From: Coraliomargarita algicola
GTDB lineage: Bacteria; Verrucomicrobiota; Verrucomicrobiia; Opitutales; Coraliomargaritaceae
Length of the DNA stretch: 64,000 bases
Direction of reading: 5' to 3'
NCBI RefSeq assembly: GCF_033878955.1
Contig: NZ_CP138858.1
Coordinates: 5,297,001-5,361,000, forward strand
The notes under the pieces were generated by a model. The model was given only the letters and a program-made list of their open reading frames with translations. It was not told where the DNA came from and made no database searches. Numbering within the stretch: the first letter of the stretch is position 1; every line of letters begins with the position of its first letter. The translations under genes and the position numbers were made by a program. Below, in pieces: positions 17,982 to 27,546 of the stretch.

Positions 17982-20900
17982 TTACTTAGGATTCGCTTCT
18001 TGGCTGTAGCTTTGGATCGAGCGCACTTCGTAGCCTTTCTCGCGGATCGCTTTGATGCCATCCACAGCGGCAGAAGCGGCCGAGATGGTGGTCATAATGC
18101 AGATATTGTGCTTCACCGCTTCGGTGCGGATCTCGTTCTCGTTTTGACGTGGCACGGTGCCTTGCGGTGTATTGATGATCAGACAAACTTTGTTGTTTTT
18201 GATCAGGTCAATCACGTTGGGGCGACCTTCGCTCAGGCGGCAGACGTTTTTCACTTCGATACCGTTTTCTTTGAACAGCTTGCCGGTGCCTGCTGTGGCT
18301 AAGATACCGAAGCCGAGTTCGCTTAGGCCCTTGGCGATTTCGATTGCACGCTGTTTGTCACCGTCTTTGACGCTGATAAAGACGTCGCCGGAGTCGGGCA
18401 GTGCGGGCTTGGCCGCCATCTGTGATTTTGCAAAGGCAACACCGAGGTCTTTGTCGAGGCCCATGACTTCACCTGTCGAGCGCATTTCCGGGCTGAGCAT
18501 GATGGGCGCGCCTGGGAAGCGGTTGAAGGGGAATACGGATTCTTTGACCGCCCAATAAGGAGGAATGATTTCTTCGGTGAAGCCGAGGTCCTTAAGCTTT
18601 TCGCCTGCCATGATACGGGAGGCGAGCTTAGCCAGCGGCACGCCGATCGCCTTGGAAACGAAGGGCACGGTGCGCGAGGCGCGTGGGTTGACTTCGATGA
18701 TGTAAAGCTCGTCGTCCTTGATCGCGTATTGCACGTTCATGAGGCCGACCACTTGTAGCTCTTTTGCGAGTGCGTAGCTGGCGGTGCGAACCTTATCCAG
18801 CATCTCGTTGGAGAGTGTGTGGGGGGGCATCACCATGGCGGCGTCGCCGGAGTGAACCCCTGCAAATTCAACGTGCTGTAGCATGCCGCCAATCACTGTG
18901 GTCTCGCCGTCGGAAATGCAGTCTACGTCGAGCTCATACGCGTCTTCCAGGAATTTGTCGAGCAACACCGGAGTGCCGGGAGCGACGTCGAACACTTCGC
19001 GCACGATCTTCTTCATTTCGTCCATGTCGTAGACGATGAACATACCACGGCCACCTAGAACGAAGGAGGGGCGCAGTAGGATCGGGAAGCCGATTTCACC
19101 GGCCAGTTCGTAGGCTTGTTCCAGTGAGTTGGCGATGCGGTTCTCCGGTTGCTTTAAGCCGATACGGTCGAGAATGTCGCGGAATTGATCGCGGTCCTCG
19201 GCAGCGTCAATCATGGAAGGTGAGGTGCCGATGATATTCACGCCGTGCGCTTCCAGCTCGGTCGCGAGGTTGAGCGGGGTTTGGCCGCCAAATTGCACGA
19301 TCACACCGTCGCACTTGGACTGGTAGTAAATCTCAAGCACGTCTTCGAGGGTGAGTGGTTCGAAGAAAAGTTTGTCCGAGGTGTCGTAGTCGGTGGAGAC
19401 GGTCTCGGGATTGGAGTTGACCATGATGGTCTCGTAACCCGCTTCGCGCAGGGCGAAGGAGGCGTGCACACAGCAGTAGTCGAACTCGATGCCTTGACCG
19501 ATGCGGTTGGGGCCGCCACCTAGGATCATGATCTTTTTCTTGTCGGTGACGGAGATCTCATTCTCGGCGCCGTAGGAAGAGTAATAGTAAGGAGTGAAGG
19601 CTTCGAACTCCGCAGCACAGGTGTCCACCAGACGGTAATTCGTCATGACGCCCAACTTTTCGCGGCGCTTACGCACGGCTTGACGGTTGGAGTTGACCAG
19701 ATCGGCAATCAGCGCATCGCTGAAACCCGCTTCTTTGGCAGTCTTCATTAACTCGCCGTCGAGTTTTGCCAGACTACTGGTCTTGAGCTCGAGCTCGATG
19801 TCGACCAACTGACGCAATTGATCGATAAACCATGGATCGAGGGAACAAGCTTCGAAAATTTCTTCATCCGTCATGCCATTGAGTAGGGCGTGACGCAGCC
19901 AAAAGACACGTTCGCAAGTAGGGATCGAGATGCCTTGGCGGATGGCCTGCATATCGGTGATTTTCTCTGCAAATTTAGCCGGTCCCACAAAGCCTTTGGC
20001 GCCGATTTCCAGCGAGCGTAGAGCTTTTTGGAAAGACTCCTTAAAGGTGCGGCCGATGGCCATGGCTTCGCCCACGGATTTCATGGCAGAAGTCAATGTC
20101 GTGTCGGCACCGATGAATTTTTCGAATGTGAAACGAGGGATCTTCGTCACCACGTAGTCGATCGTCGGCTCGAAGCTGGCCGGAGTTTCACGCGTGATGT
20201 CGTTTTGCAGCTCGTCCAAGCTATAGCCGACAGCCAACTTGGCCGCGATCTTTGCGATGGGGAAGCCCGTTGCTTTCGACGCCAGCGCCGAACTACGTGA
20301 GACGCGCGGGTTCATTTCGATCACGACCATGCGGCCATTCTTCGGGTTGACCGAGAACTGGATATTCGAGCCACCTGTTTCCACGCCGACTTCACGGATA
20401 CATGCGAAGGATGCATCGCGCATCAGCTGGTATTCCTTATCCGTCAGCGTCATGGCCGGTGCCACCGTGATGGAGTCACCGGTGTGGACGCCCATCGGGT
20501 CGAAATTCTCAATCGAGCAGATGACCACGCACTGATCCTTGTGGTCGCGCATGACCTCCATCTCGTATTCCTTCCAGCCGAGTAAGCACTCTTCGACCAG
20601 CACTTCGGTGGTGGGCGACATATCGAGGCCGTTTTGCACCATGCGCTCATATTCTTCGCGATTATAAGCGATCCCGCCGCCAGAGCCACCGAGCGTGAAG
20701 CTGGGGCGAATGATGATGGGGAAGTCACCGATCAATTCGTCAGCCGCCTTGAGCGCGTCCGCCAGGTTATTGACGGTGGCCGAGCGTGCCACGTCCAGGC
20801 CGATCTTAAGCATGGCCTGTTTGAAAATATCGCGCGCCTCGCCCTTGATGATGGCTTCCGGCTTGGCGCCGATCATTTGCACGCCATATTTTTCGAGAAT

Positions 20901-21218
20901 GCCTGCATCGTGCAGATCCATCGAAAGGTTCAGTCCCGTCTGGCCACCGAGGGTGGGGAGCAGGGCATCTGGCTTTTCCTTGAGAATGATCTTCTCCAGC
21001 GCGTCAACCGTAAGCGGCTCGATGTAAGTGACATCGGCAAACTCGGGGTCGGTCATGATCGTGGCCGGGTTGCTGTTCACCAGCACCACTTTGTAACCTT
21101 CCTCACGCAGCGCTTTACAAGCTTGAGTGCCGGAATAGTCGAATTCGCAGGCCTGGCCGATTACAATCGGGCCGGAACCAATGATAAGAATAGTCTGTAT
21201 GTCGGTGCGTTTTGGCAT
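17982..21218 (-). CDS. carB: Carbamoyl-phosphate synthase large subunit
   Basis: CarB makes carbamoyl phosphate from bicarbonate, ATP and ammonia delivered by CarA, for pyrimidine and arginine synthesis. The start at 21218 (MPKRTDIQTILIIGSGPIVI) matches the usual N-terminus; the frame is open to an upstream ATG at 21257, but those 13 residues are not family-like. The 1,078 residues contain two ATP-grasp halves: the first with GQACEFDYSGTQACKALREE, the second starting about residue 560 (IMILGGGPNRIGQGIEFDY). A C-terminal MGS allosteric domain (GDVFISVKDGDK...ATAGTGKLFKENGIEV) follows. carA is not in the window. Confidence 0.97.
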   Translation of the reverse strand: MPKRTDIQTILIIGSGPIVIGQACEFDYSGTQACKALREEGYKVVLVNSNPATIMTDPEFADVTYIEPLTVDALEKIILKEKPDALLPTLGGQTGLNLSMDLHDAGILEKYGVQMIGAKPEAIIKGEARDIFKQAMLKIGLDVARSATVNNLADALKAADELIGDFPIIIRPSFTLGGSGGGIAYNREEYERMVQNGLDMSPTTEVLVEECLLGWKEYEMEVMRDHKDQCVVICSIENFDPMGVHTGDSITVAPAMTLTDKEYQLMRDASFACIREVGVETGGSNIQFSVNPKNGRMVVIEMNPRVSRSSALASKATGFPIAKIAAKLAVGYSLDELQNDITRETPASFEPTIDYVVTKIPRFTFEKFIGADTTLTSAMKSVGEAMAIGRTFKESFQKALRSLEIGAKGFVGPAKFAEKITDMQAIRQGISIPTCERVFWLRHALLNGMTDEEIFEACSLDPWFIDQLRQLVDIELELKTSSLAKLDGELMKTAKEAGFSDALIADLVNSNRQAVRKRREKLGVMTNYRLVDTCAAEFEAFTPYYYSSYGAENEISVTDKKKIMILGGGPNRIGQGIEFDYCCVHASFALREAGYETIMVNSNPETVSTDYDTSDKLFFEPLTLEDVLEIYYQSKCDGVIVQFGGQTPLNLATELEAHGVNIIGTSPSMIDAAEDRDQFRDILDRIGLKQPENRIANSLEQAYELAGEIGFPILLRPSFVLGGRGMFIVYDMDEMKKIVREVFDVAPGTPVLLDKFLEDAYELDVDCISDGETTVIGGMLQHVEFAGVHSGDAAMVMPPHTLSNEMLDKVRTASYALAKELQVVGLMNVQYAIKDDELYIIEVNPRASRTVPFVSKAIGVPLAKLASRIMAGEKLKDLGFTEEIIPPYWAVKESVFPFNRFPGAPIMLSPEMRSTGEVMGLDKDLGVAFAKSQMAAKPALPDSGDVFISVKDGDKQRAIEIAKGLSELGFGILATAGTGKLFKENGIEVKNVCRLSEGRPNVIDLIKNNKVCLIINTPQGTVPRQNENEIRTEAVKHNICIMTTISAASAAVDGIKAIREKGYEVRSIQSYSQEANPK

Positions 21219-21354
21219 AAATTGGCGCAAGGCTGTTTTTTTTGCACTCCCATGCAAGCAAGAATAAGCCCTTAAAAGTAAGATATCGGGAAGCGCGTTT
21301 TTCTAATGGCCATTCCGCCTACGCGTTCTATTATTCTTTCACTCTATTTTATCT

Positions 21355-22955
21355 ATGACACGCAATAAAAAACCCGTCGTAATCGTCGCCATGGTACTGG
21401 CGGCATTGATCGTTCTACCATTGTTGCTACTGCTTTTTAGTCGTTTGGGAGCTTCAAGTGGCACGGAGCAGGCAAATTCTGAGAGCAGTGCAGTCAAAAG
21501 CACGAGCGAAGCAATTGATTTTGACCTAAGGCAGCTGGCGGAGAAGGCCGATCGCCTGATTGAGCAAGACCTAGCCGAAGCTTTGCGCCAGGGAGATGTC
21601 TCGCTCGATTTTATCGCCAGCCTCAAGCGCGACGCCAGTAAGGGCGCAGTCGCTCTGCAAAAGGGAGCACTGGAGGATGCAGCGCTGCACTACAACTCAG
21701 TGGTACAACGTGCCGAGAGCCAATTGGCTGCCTTGGCGCTGGCCGATCAAGCGCGTGCGCTCAATGACAGCACCTATGCAGAATTGCAAAGCCTTGATTA
21801 TCTGAAGTCCGCTTTTGAAAACACTTACCGTGAGGCGGTGGAAACGTATAATACCGCGCTACGTGCGCTCAACGCGGGGAATATCAGCGCAGTGTCGACG
21901 ACTTCGAAATGACCAGCGCCATACTGGGCGATCTGGAGGCGCGCGCGCTGCAACAGACTGCTGGCCTACTGGAAGCGGCCAGTCAGGCGCTGGAAGACTA
22001 TCAATTGACTGCCGCACGCACGGCCTACGAATCGGTCTTGGAGCTTGATTCGGCCAACGCCGCCGCAACTGAGGGACTCGTCATGGTGACCGCACTCGAG
22101 GGCATCGCTGAAGAAGTCAAAGCGATCCGTGCGCTCGAAGCGAGCGGCGACTTGGAGGCGGCGCTCGCGCAACTGGAACGTCTCGCGGCCGAGAATCCCC
22201 AGAACCCATTCATTCGCAATCAACGCGCCTCGCTCGAAGCCCGCATCTTGGATCGTGAGTATCAAACACTGATCGACGCATCACTCACTGCCGAGCAAGC
22301 GGCCGACTTTTCCAGCGCCATCGCTTCCGTAGAAGCTGCTTTAAAGCTTAAATCCTCTACAGAGCAGGAGGCGCGCCTCGCTCAACTCAAAGAAAAATAC
22401 AAAGCTGCACGGCTGGATGTGTTGCTCAGTGATGGCTACGACGCACTGCGCGCCGGGCGTTACGAAGCCGCACGTAATTTTTATAAAGAAGCCGTTGCAA
22501 TTGCGCCCGATTCCAAGGAGGCGCGCACAGGCTTAGAAAAAGCCTCCAGTCTTTATTTGGCTAATATTCGTTATAGTCAAAATATCACGGCGGCTGAGAA
22601 ATATATTTCAGAGGGGCGTTTCCCATTGGCGGCGAAGCTTTTTAATGAAGCCATGTCCAGTCGCCCTAGCAATGTAGCGCCCAGTCAGCTCACTGAAGAA
22701 GCCCGTATTCGAGCCAGTCTTAAGGCGCAAAGCGAAGAAGTTAATGTGACGATCAAATCCGATAAGCGCACCTATGTCAGCATCATTGGCGTTCTGCCGC
22801 CCGATCGCTTCAAAACAGAAGAACTTAAACTCTTTCCAGATGTCTATAAAGTGCGCGGCACTCGCTCAGGCTATGAGAGCGTCGAAATCGAATTCAAAGT
22901 GGATGCGCGCCATCCCAATGCCACCATTACTGTCGAATGCACCGAAAAGTTATAG
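21355..22955 (+). pseudogene. Membrane-anchored TPR-like protein, probably one gene split by a frameshift
   Basis: Two frames abut. The first (21355-21912, 185 aa) has an N-terminal membrane anchor (VVIVAMVLAALIVLPLLLLLF) and helical repeats. The second (21909-22955, 348 aa) continues with TPR-like repeats (SDGYDALRAGRYEAARNFYK) and a C-terminal beta-rich segment resembling PEGA-type domains (YKVRGTRSGYESVEIEF). Adding one G to the GGGG run at 21876-21879 makes a continuous reading ALNAGEYQRSVDDFEMTSAI, which looks like a normal TPR helix pair. The second frame has no signal or anchor of its own. A single protein of about 533 residues is therefore most likely. A coupled two-gene arrangement through ATGA at 21909-21912 is the alternative. 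Function unknown. Confidence 0.65.
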
Positions 22956-23778
22956 AGCCCTCTTCGCCGCGTTGGAGCGCTGCAGTTTCGCGATGCAAGC
23001 TCGCGCATTTCGAGCCTTCGCGTGCTTGGCGAGACATTGTTGCGCGCTTAGGATTGTCTTGCGGGGCGCTGATTTTGTCTGCTGTCGTGCTGCACGCTGC
23101 GCCTGATCCAGATCTTTTTGATGGCCGCGTCAATCCGCCAACGACTCCACCGGCCTCAGAGTCGACCGATACGCCAGAGCCCGGTGAGGCGGGGGGCGGT
23201 GAAAGTAGCGGCGCCACTGCAGCGCCGACTGCGGGGGCCAGCTCTGAAAATGTAAATGAGCCTCCGCGTGACTTCGAGAATGTCGGTGGCACCGGAGGTG
23301 GTGAAACTGTGGCGAATCAGAGTTCCAAAGACGGAGCGAGTGCTTCCATCGGCAGCAGCTCGCCTTCGACGGAGACAAGCGATCCCACCGGTGCTGGCAA
23401 CAGTTCCGCCGCATTGCCACCCGCCGATGAGGCGCCTGTGAGCGGGCAGGCCGGCGCTTCTGGTGGTGGTTCTGGTGGCGCTTCTGGTGGTGGAGAAGAG
23501 CCGCGTAATTTTGAAGACTTCGGCTTCGGTGGCGTCAGCTCGCAAGAGACGGTTGAAGTCAATCGTTCTAAAGAAGTGCTAGCTCCGCGAGCACTGTGCC
23601 CAACTCCACGACCGGTGTGCCTGCGTCCAGCGCGTCGGGGGCGACTGGTCCTTCGACTTCGACCAGCACCGGTAATCGCACCGAGGCTGGTGCCGGCCAA
23701 AATACAACGGGAGGCTCGCAAGTGGGCGGCGGCAGTGGAAGCGGCGACTACGGCACCAACCTTCCGAGTGGGCTGTGA
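22937..23778 (+). pseudogene. Exported Gly/Ser/Thr-rich low-complexity protein, frameshifted
   Basis: The ATG at 22937 lies inside the end of the preceding gene. An atypically long N-terminus leads to a hydrophobic export signal (LGLSCGALILSAVVLHAAPD), then a low-complexity Gly/Ser/Thr/Pro chain. It contains two related units, PRDFENVGGTGGGETV and PRNFEDFGFGGVSSQETV. After RSKE the frame turns Arg/Pro-rich and ends at 23806, whereas the next frame continues the same Ser/Thr/Gly character (SASSASTVPNSTTGVPASSA) to the stop at 23776-23778. One base missing near 23570-23575 (AAA run) explains this. No enzymatic domain is recognised; it may be a surface or matrix linker. Confidence 0.5.
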
Positions 23779-23784
23779 GAGTTT

Positions 23785-23834
23785 GAAATTAGGAATTAGG
23801 AGTTAGGGATTAGGGATTAGGGATTAGGGATTAG
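23785..23834 (+). repeat. Short tandem repeat, TTAGGGA heptamer
   Basis: Four exact TTAGGGA units (23803-23830) plus a partial TTAG follow degenerate units (AATTAGG, AGTTAGG). The tract sits between two genes of unknown function, so it may vary in length by slippage. I see no promoter element in it. Confidence 0.85.
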
Positions 23835-23852
23835 AAATTGAGAATTAGGTGT

Positions 23853-24422
23853 ATGAGACAGATTAGAAGCATGAGATTTTTGAGACGTGTCCGCTCGTCG
23901 CAGGTCTTGGCGTGCGTGCGTGGCCTGTCCGCTCGCCGGAGGCCTGCGGCGTTTAAGCGATACCAGTGGGCTCTCATGCTCGCATTCATCGGCTCGGTCA
24001 CCGCAGTCAGGGCCGAGCCCCTGCGGGTGCTGGAGGAGACTGCGATCCCCTATATGAGCTTTCTCTCTAAAGCTGACTTTGATCAACGCTACCCAGGCGA
24101 GCTGGTTGAGGATCCCGCCAAGCTGGATGCGGGCTGGTATGTGATCTACCAACACGAATCACTCAACTATTACTACGGCCCCATTTTACTGCAATCCATC
24201 GGCGAGGATTACTTGAGCCAACTCCGTGAGACTGTCGAAGCCGCCGTGGCGCAGCGTCCCAGTATTCAAGATTACCGATTAGAATTAAGTTACGAGCCCA
24301 GTCTAGCGCCTGCAGATCGTCCCTCTGACGAGACGCCTGCTGAGGCATCCATCCCAAATGTCCCGCAGACACAGCCTGATTCAGGTTTCTGGGGCTTTGT
24401 GAAAAGAATTTTCGGCTTTTAG
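23853..24422 (+). CDS. Exported protein of unknown function
   Basis: A basic N-terminal region and a signal-like hydrophobic segment (WALMLAFIGSVTAVRAEP) precede a mature domain of about 145 residues (EETAIPYMSFLSKADFDQRY ... YVIYQHESLNYYYGPILLQ). The chain ends in a Pro/Glu-rich stretch and an aromatic tail, FWGFVKRIFGF. I do not recognise the family. The start is uncertain: TTG 23838, ATG 23853 or ATG 23871 are all in frame; 23853 has AGG a few bases upstream. It is the third exported protein in a row after the TPR and Gly/Ser-rich genes and may belong with them. Confidence 0.55.
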   Translation: MRQIRSMRFLRRVRSSQVLACVRGLSARRRPAAFKRYQWALMLAFIGSVTAVRAEPLRVLEETAIPYMSFLSKADFDQRYPGELVEDPAKLDAGWYVIYQHESLNYYYGPILLQSIGEDYLSQLRETVEAAVAQRPSIQDYRLELSYEPSLAPADRPSDETPAEASIPNVPQTQPDSGFWGFVKRIFGF

Positions 24423-24528
24423 GTCCTCACTCTTTCGTTTTGTGTCGGATTGAGAGTGATTGGGCGTCTTGGCGAGTGGTGGTTGCCGCTATTTGGAAAA
24501 AAAGATGCCTTTATCACTTATTTGAGCG

Positions 24529-24555
24529 ATAGGCAAGTTGTCTCATCTTGCCTAT
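24529..24555. promoter_or_regulatory. 9-bp inverted repeat in the gap before fucP
   Basis: ATAGGCAAG and CTTGCCTAT pair perfectly with a 9-nt spacer, about 107 bp after the preceding stop and 167 bp before fucP. In the 299-bp gap it is the only clear symmetry. No T-run follows, so an operator for a sugar-responsive regulator is a reasonable guess; a terminator is the alternative. The rest of the gap is AT-rich, with nothing else recognised. Confidence 0.35.
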
Positions 24556-24721
24556 AATCCCTCGTTTATCACTTTTTCTCTGTAATACTGTAGTCCAGAC
24601 CTTCAATTGATCCCGTATTCAACTTTCTAATTCCTATCTCTGCAACGCATTTTTCAAGAATAGTGTTGTAGACTTAATATCAAAGCATAATCAAGTATAG
24701 CATCGTATTGTTATCATTAAT

Positions 24722-26209
24722 ATGAAAAACCCCACCATACCTGTCATCCCACGGAAATTCCTGATGTCCTTTATCTTAGTGACATCGTTGTTCTCTTTGT
24801 GGGGCTTTGCTAATGATGTGACCAATCCATTGGTCGCTGTCTTTAAAGATGTATTTGTGATTACAAATGCACAGAGCACATGGGTGCAGATGGCATTTTA
24901 CGGTGGTTACGCGACGATGGCATTGCCTGCCGCGATTTTCATCCGCCGCTATTCGTACAAAGCGGGTATTGTTGTCGGACTGAGCCTCTATGCTTTAGGA
25001 GCTTTGTTGTCGATTCCCGCTGCAGCAGGTGCCAATTTTAATCTCTTCATTATTGCACTGTATGTTTTAACCTTTGGCTTGGCCTTTCTTGAGACCACTG
25101 CCAATCCGTATATTTTGTCAATGGGGCCTGCTGAAACGGCCACCAGGCGTTTGAATCTGGCTCAAGCATTCAATCCGTTAGGTTCATTGACCGGGATGTT
25201 TATCGCAGGCACAGTCATTCTGTCCGCGATTCAAGTTGAGGACTTTAAGAACGATGTGAACGGCTACGCGTCTGACCTAGCACCGACTGAAGTGGTCCAG
25301 CAACAGCACAATATCCCGTCCTTCCTGCAATCCAAACCCCGCGAGCGTGTGTATGATGCCAACGTGGAGGCTTATGTGGCTACAGTCGGTGTCAATGCGC
25401 CCATGACGGCGCTGCAAGATTTTAAAGATGGTAAGATCACCAGCTTTCAGGGCATGACCCATCGTGAGCTACAGCAAAATGACCTCAAGTTGGTGGCGAT
25501 GCCTTACACCGCGATCGGTTGTGTGGTTCTACTGGTTTTAGGTGTGTTTCTAGTCAGTAAGCTACCGCACACCAGTCCCCCGGATGCTTCGCATGACGTC
25601 CACTTCGGCCGCACGATCAAGCGCTTGCTCACAAATCCCAATTACGTGGGAGGTGTGATTGCTCAAACATTTTACGTCGGTGCGCAGATCATGACCTGGA
25701 CTTTTATCATTCAGTATGCTGAGAATGAGTTGGGGATCGATAAGGCGACCGCGCAGAACTTTAATATTATGGCGATGGTCATTTTCCTCTGCAGCCGCTT
25801 TATTTGCACATTCTTCCTGAAGTATATCTCTCCTAGCAAATTACTGCTGATCCTCAGCGCGGGTGCGATTGCCTGCACCCTGGGCGCCATTTACATTCAG
25901 AGCATCGCAGGGCTTTATTCACTGGTGTTGGTCTCGGCTTGTATGTCGCTCATGTTCCCCACCATTTATGGTCTTGCTTTGGACGGTGTCGGAGAGGATG
26001 CCAAGCTGGGCTCGGCTGGACTCATTTTCGCCATTGTTGGTGGTGTGTTTATGACACGCTTCCAAGGGCAAGTCCTGGACTTGGACGGCTTCATGGGCAC
26101 CACGGCGACACGTGGTTCCTTCTTCCTGGTTGTGCTTTGCTTCATCATTATTGCAATCTATGGCTTCACTTCATCCCGCTTCGTCAAGAAAGCGACTCCT
26201 ACTGCGTAA
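24722..26209 (+). CDS. fucP: L-fucose:H+ symporter-type MFS permease
   Basis: This inner-membrane 12-helix transporter of the FHS/FucP subgroup is 495 residues long. The N-terminal half carries LFSLWGFANDVTNPLVAVFKD near 25-45, with the Asn/Asp pair typical of FucP. The family stretch FLETTANPYILSMGP near 123-137 and the block LNLAQAFNPLGSLTGMF near 143-159 follow. A long central loop of about residues 175-255 separates the two six-helix bundles. The GTG of a class II aldolase gene follows 4 bp after the stop. Together they suggest uptake and cleavage of a deoxysugar such as L-fucose or L-rhamnose. Confidence 0.9.
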   Translation: MKNPTIPVIPRKFLMSFILVTSLFSLWGFANDVTNPLVAVFKDVFVITNAQSTWVQMAFYGGYATMALPAAIFIRRYSYKAGIVVGLSLYALGALLSIPAAAGANFNLFIIALYVLTFGLAFLETTANPYILSMGPAETATRRLNLAQAFNPLGSLTGMFIAGTVILSAIQVEDFKNDVNGYASDLAPTEVVQQQHNIPSFLQSKPRERVYDANVEAYVATVGVNAPMTALQDFKDGKITSFQGMTHRELQQNDLKLVAMPYTAIGCVVLLVLGVFLVSKLPHTSPPDASHDVHFGRTIKRLLTNPNYVGGVIAQTFYVGAQIMTWTFIIQYAENELGIDKATAQNFNIMAMVIFLCSRFICTFFLKYISPSKLLLILSAGAIACTLGAIYIQSIAGLYSLVLVSACMSLMFPTIYGLALDGVGEDAKLGSAGLIFAIVGGVFMTRFQGQVLDLDGFMGTTATRGSFFLVVLCFIIIAIYGFTSSRFVKKATPTA

Positions 26210-26213
26210 TTGA

Positions 26214-27509
26214 GTGAACTTCGAACTCCTACATCCCCGCGATCAAATCGAGCTGACAATGGCTCGTATCTATCGTCGCTACATGACGACTACATCAGGT
26301 GGTAATATTTCTGTCCGCTCTGATAACGGGGATGTTTGGATTACGCCGGCACGTGTCGATAAAGGAAATTTGACCCGTCGCGATATGGCGCGGGTCAAAC
26401 TAGATGGCACTCAAGTGGATGGGCCGCACCCTCCGTCCTCAGAGTGTCCTTTTCATCTCAGTGTCTACAATGCACGTCCTGACATCGGCGCCGTGATACA
26501 TGCCCATCCCGGTGCTCTGGTGAGCTTTAGTATTTGTGCGCAGGTGCCCGAAACACGCGTATTTCCAGAGGCATGGAATGTCTGCGGCGCGGTCGCATTT
26601 GCGCCCTATGCTTTGCCCGGCAGCGACGCTTTGGGCGATAGCATCGCGGCCCAATTTGCCGCTTCTCCGAATACTTTTTGTGTCGTGATGGAAAACCACG
26701 GGGTCGTGGTCGGAGGTGTGGACCTCAAGGATGCATTTCGTCGTTTTGAAACATTGGAGTTTACGGCACGCACGATTCTACAGGCTCGAAATCTCGGTGA
26801 GATGCGTTGCCTCGAGTCCGCGCAATTAGCTAAGGCCGCTGCTGCGTTGACCCAGTTGCCCGTGCGGGAGCCGCAAGCGCCCAGCAATCGCGAACGCGAG
26901 TTGAGGCGAGAGATTCATGACTTTATTCATCGCGCCTATGCCCATGGTTTGGTGACGAGTTCATGGGGGAGTTTATCGGCACGTATCGACGATAATAGTT
27001 TTTTGATCACGCCGACCCGCGTCGACCGCGAGTATTTGACGATTGATGACCTCGTCGTCGTGACCAATGGAGAATGTGCGGAGGGGCTGTATCCCAGCCG
27101 TGCGACCAACTTGCATAAGGCCATTTATGATGCCCATCCGGAAGTTCATTCTGTAATGAATGCACTCCCGGTGAATGCGACGGCTTTTTCTATTAGTGAT
27201 GATCGCTTGGATACACGCACAATTCCTGAGAGCTATCTATTCTTAAAAGATGTGCCACTGATGCCCTTCGATGAAATGATGGAAACGCCGGATGCCGTCG
27301 CTAAGTATGTGGGCCCGGATAATCCTGTAATGCTCTTGCAGCACAATGGAGCCTTAGTCGCCGGGCGCACTGTTTTGGATGCCTTTGATCGAATGGAGGT
27401 TCTAGAGGCAACCGCTCAGGCGATCATCCAGAGTAAACCATTGGGGGAAATATCTTCGATGAATGATTCCGTGATTGATGAGCTGGTAAAGGCTTTTGGA
27501 CGCGTTTGA
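26214..27509 (+). CDS. Tandem class II aldolase/adducin protein with degenerate second domain
   Basis: This cytosolic protein of 431 residues has two copies of the FucA/RhaD/AraD fold. Domain 1 (about 1-200) keeps the expected Zn and catalytic residues: E77 in SSECPFH, H96 and H98 in VIHAHPG, H162 in MENHGVV. Domain 2 (about 225-431) aligns with the same layout, but the HxH is replaced by N316 and L318 (VMNALPV) and the SSE motif by SRATN; only the NG histidine (QHNGALV, H377) remains. Domain 1 is probably an aldolase for a ketose phosphate such as L-fuculose 1-phosphate, and domain 2 structural. The start is GTG, coupled to fucP. No kinase or isomerase gene is adjacent. Confidence 0.8.
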   Translation: MNFELLHPRDQIELTMARIYRRYMTTTSGGNISVRSDNGDVWITPARVDKGNLTRRDMARVKLDGTQVDGPHPPSSECPFHLSVYNARPDIGAVIHAHPGALVSFSICAQVPETRVFPEAWNVCGAVAFAPYALPGSDALGDSIAAQFAASPNTFCVVMENHGVVVGGVDLKDAFRRFETLEFTARTILQARNLGEMRCLESAQLAKAAAALTQLPVREPQAPSNRERELRREIHDFIHRAYAHGLVTSSWGSLSARIDDNSFLITPTRVDREYLTIDDLVVVTNGECAEGLYPSRATNLHKAIYDAHPEVHSVMNALPVNATAFSISDDRLDTRTIPESYLFLKDVPLMPFDEMMETPDAVAKYVGPDNPVMLLQHNGALVAGRTVLDAFDRMEVLEATAQAIIQSKPLGEISSMNDSVIDELVKAFGRV

Positions 27510-27546
27510 TTCGAGCGCTAACACCCGCTTTTAGGAGTCGCTTCGC

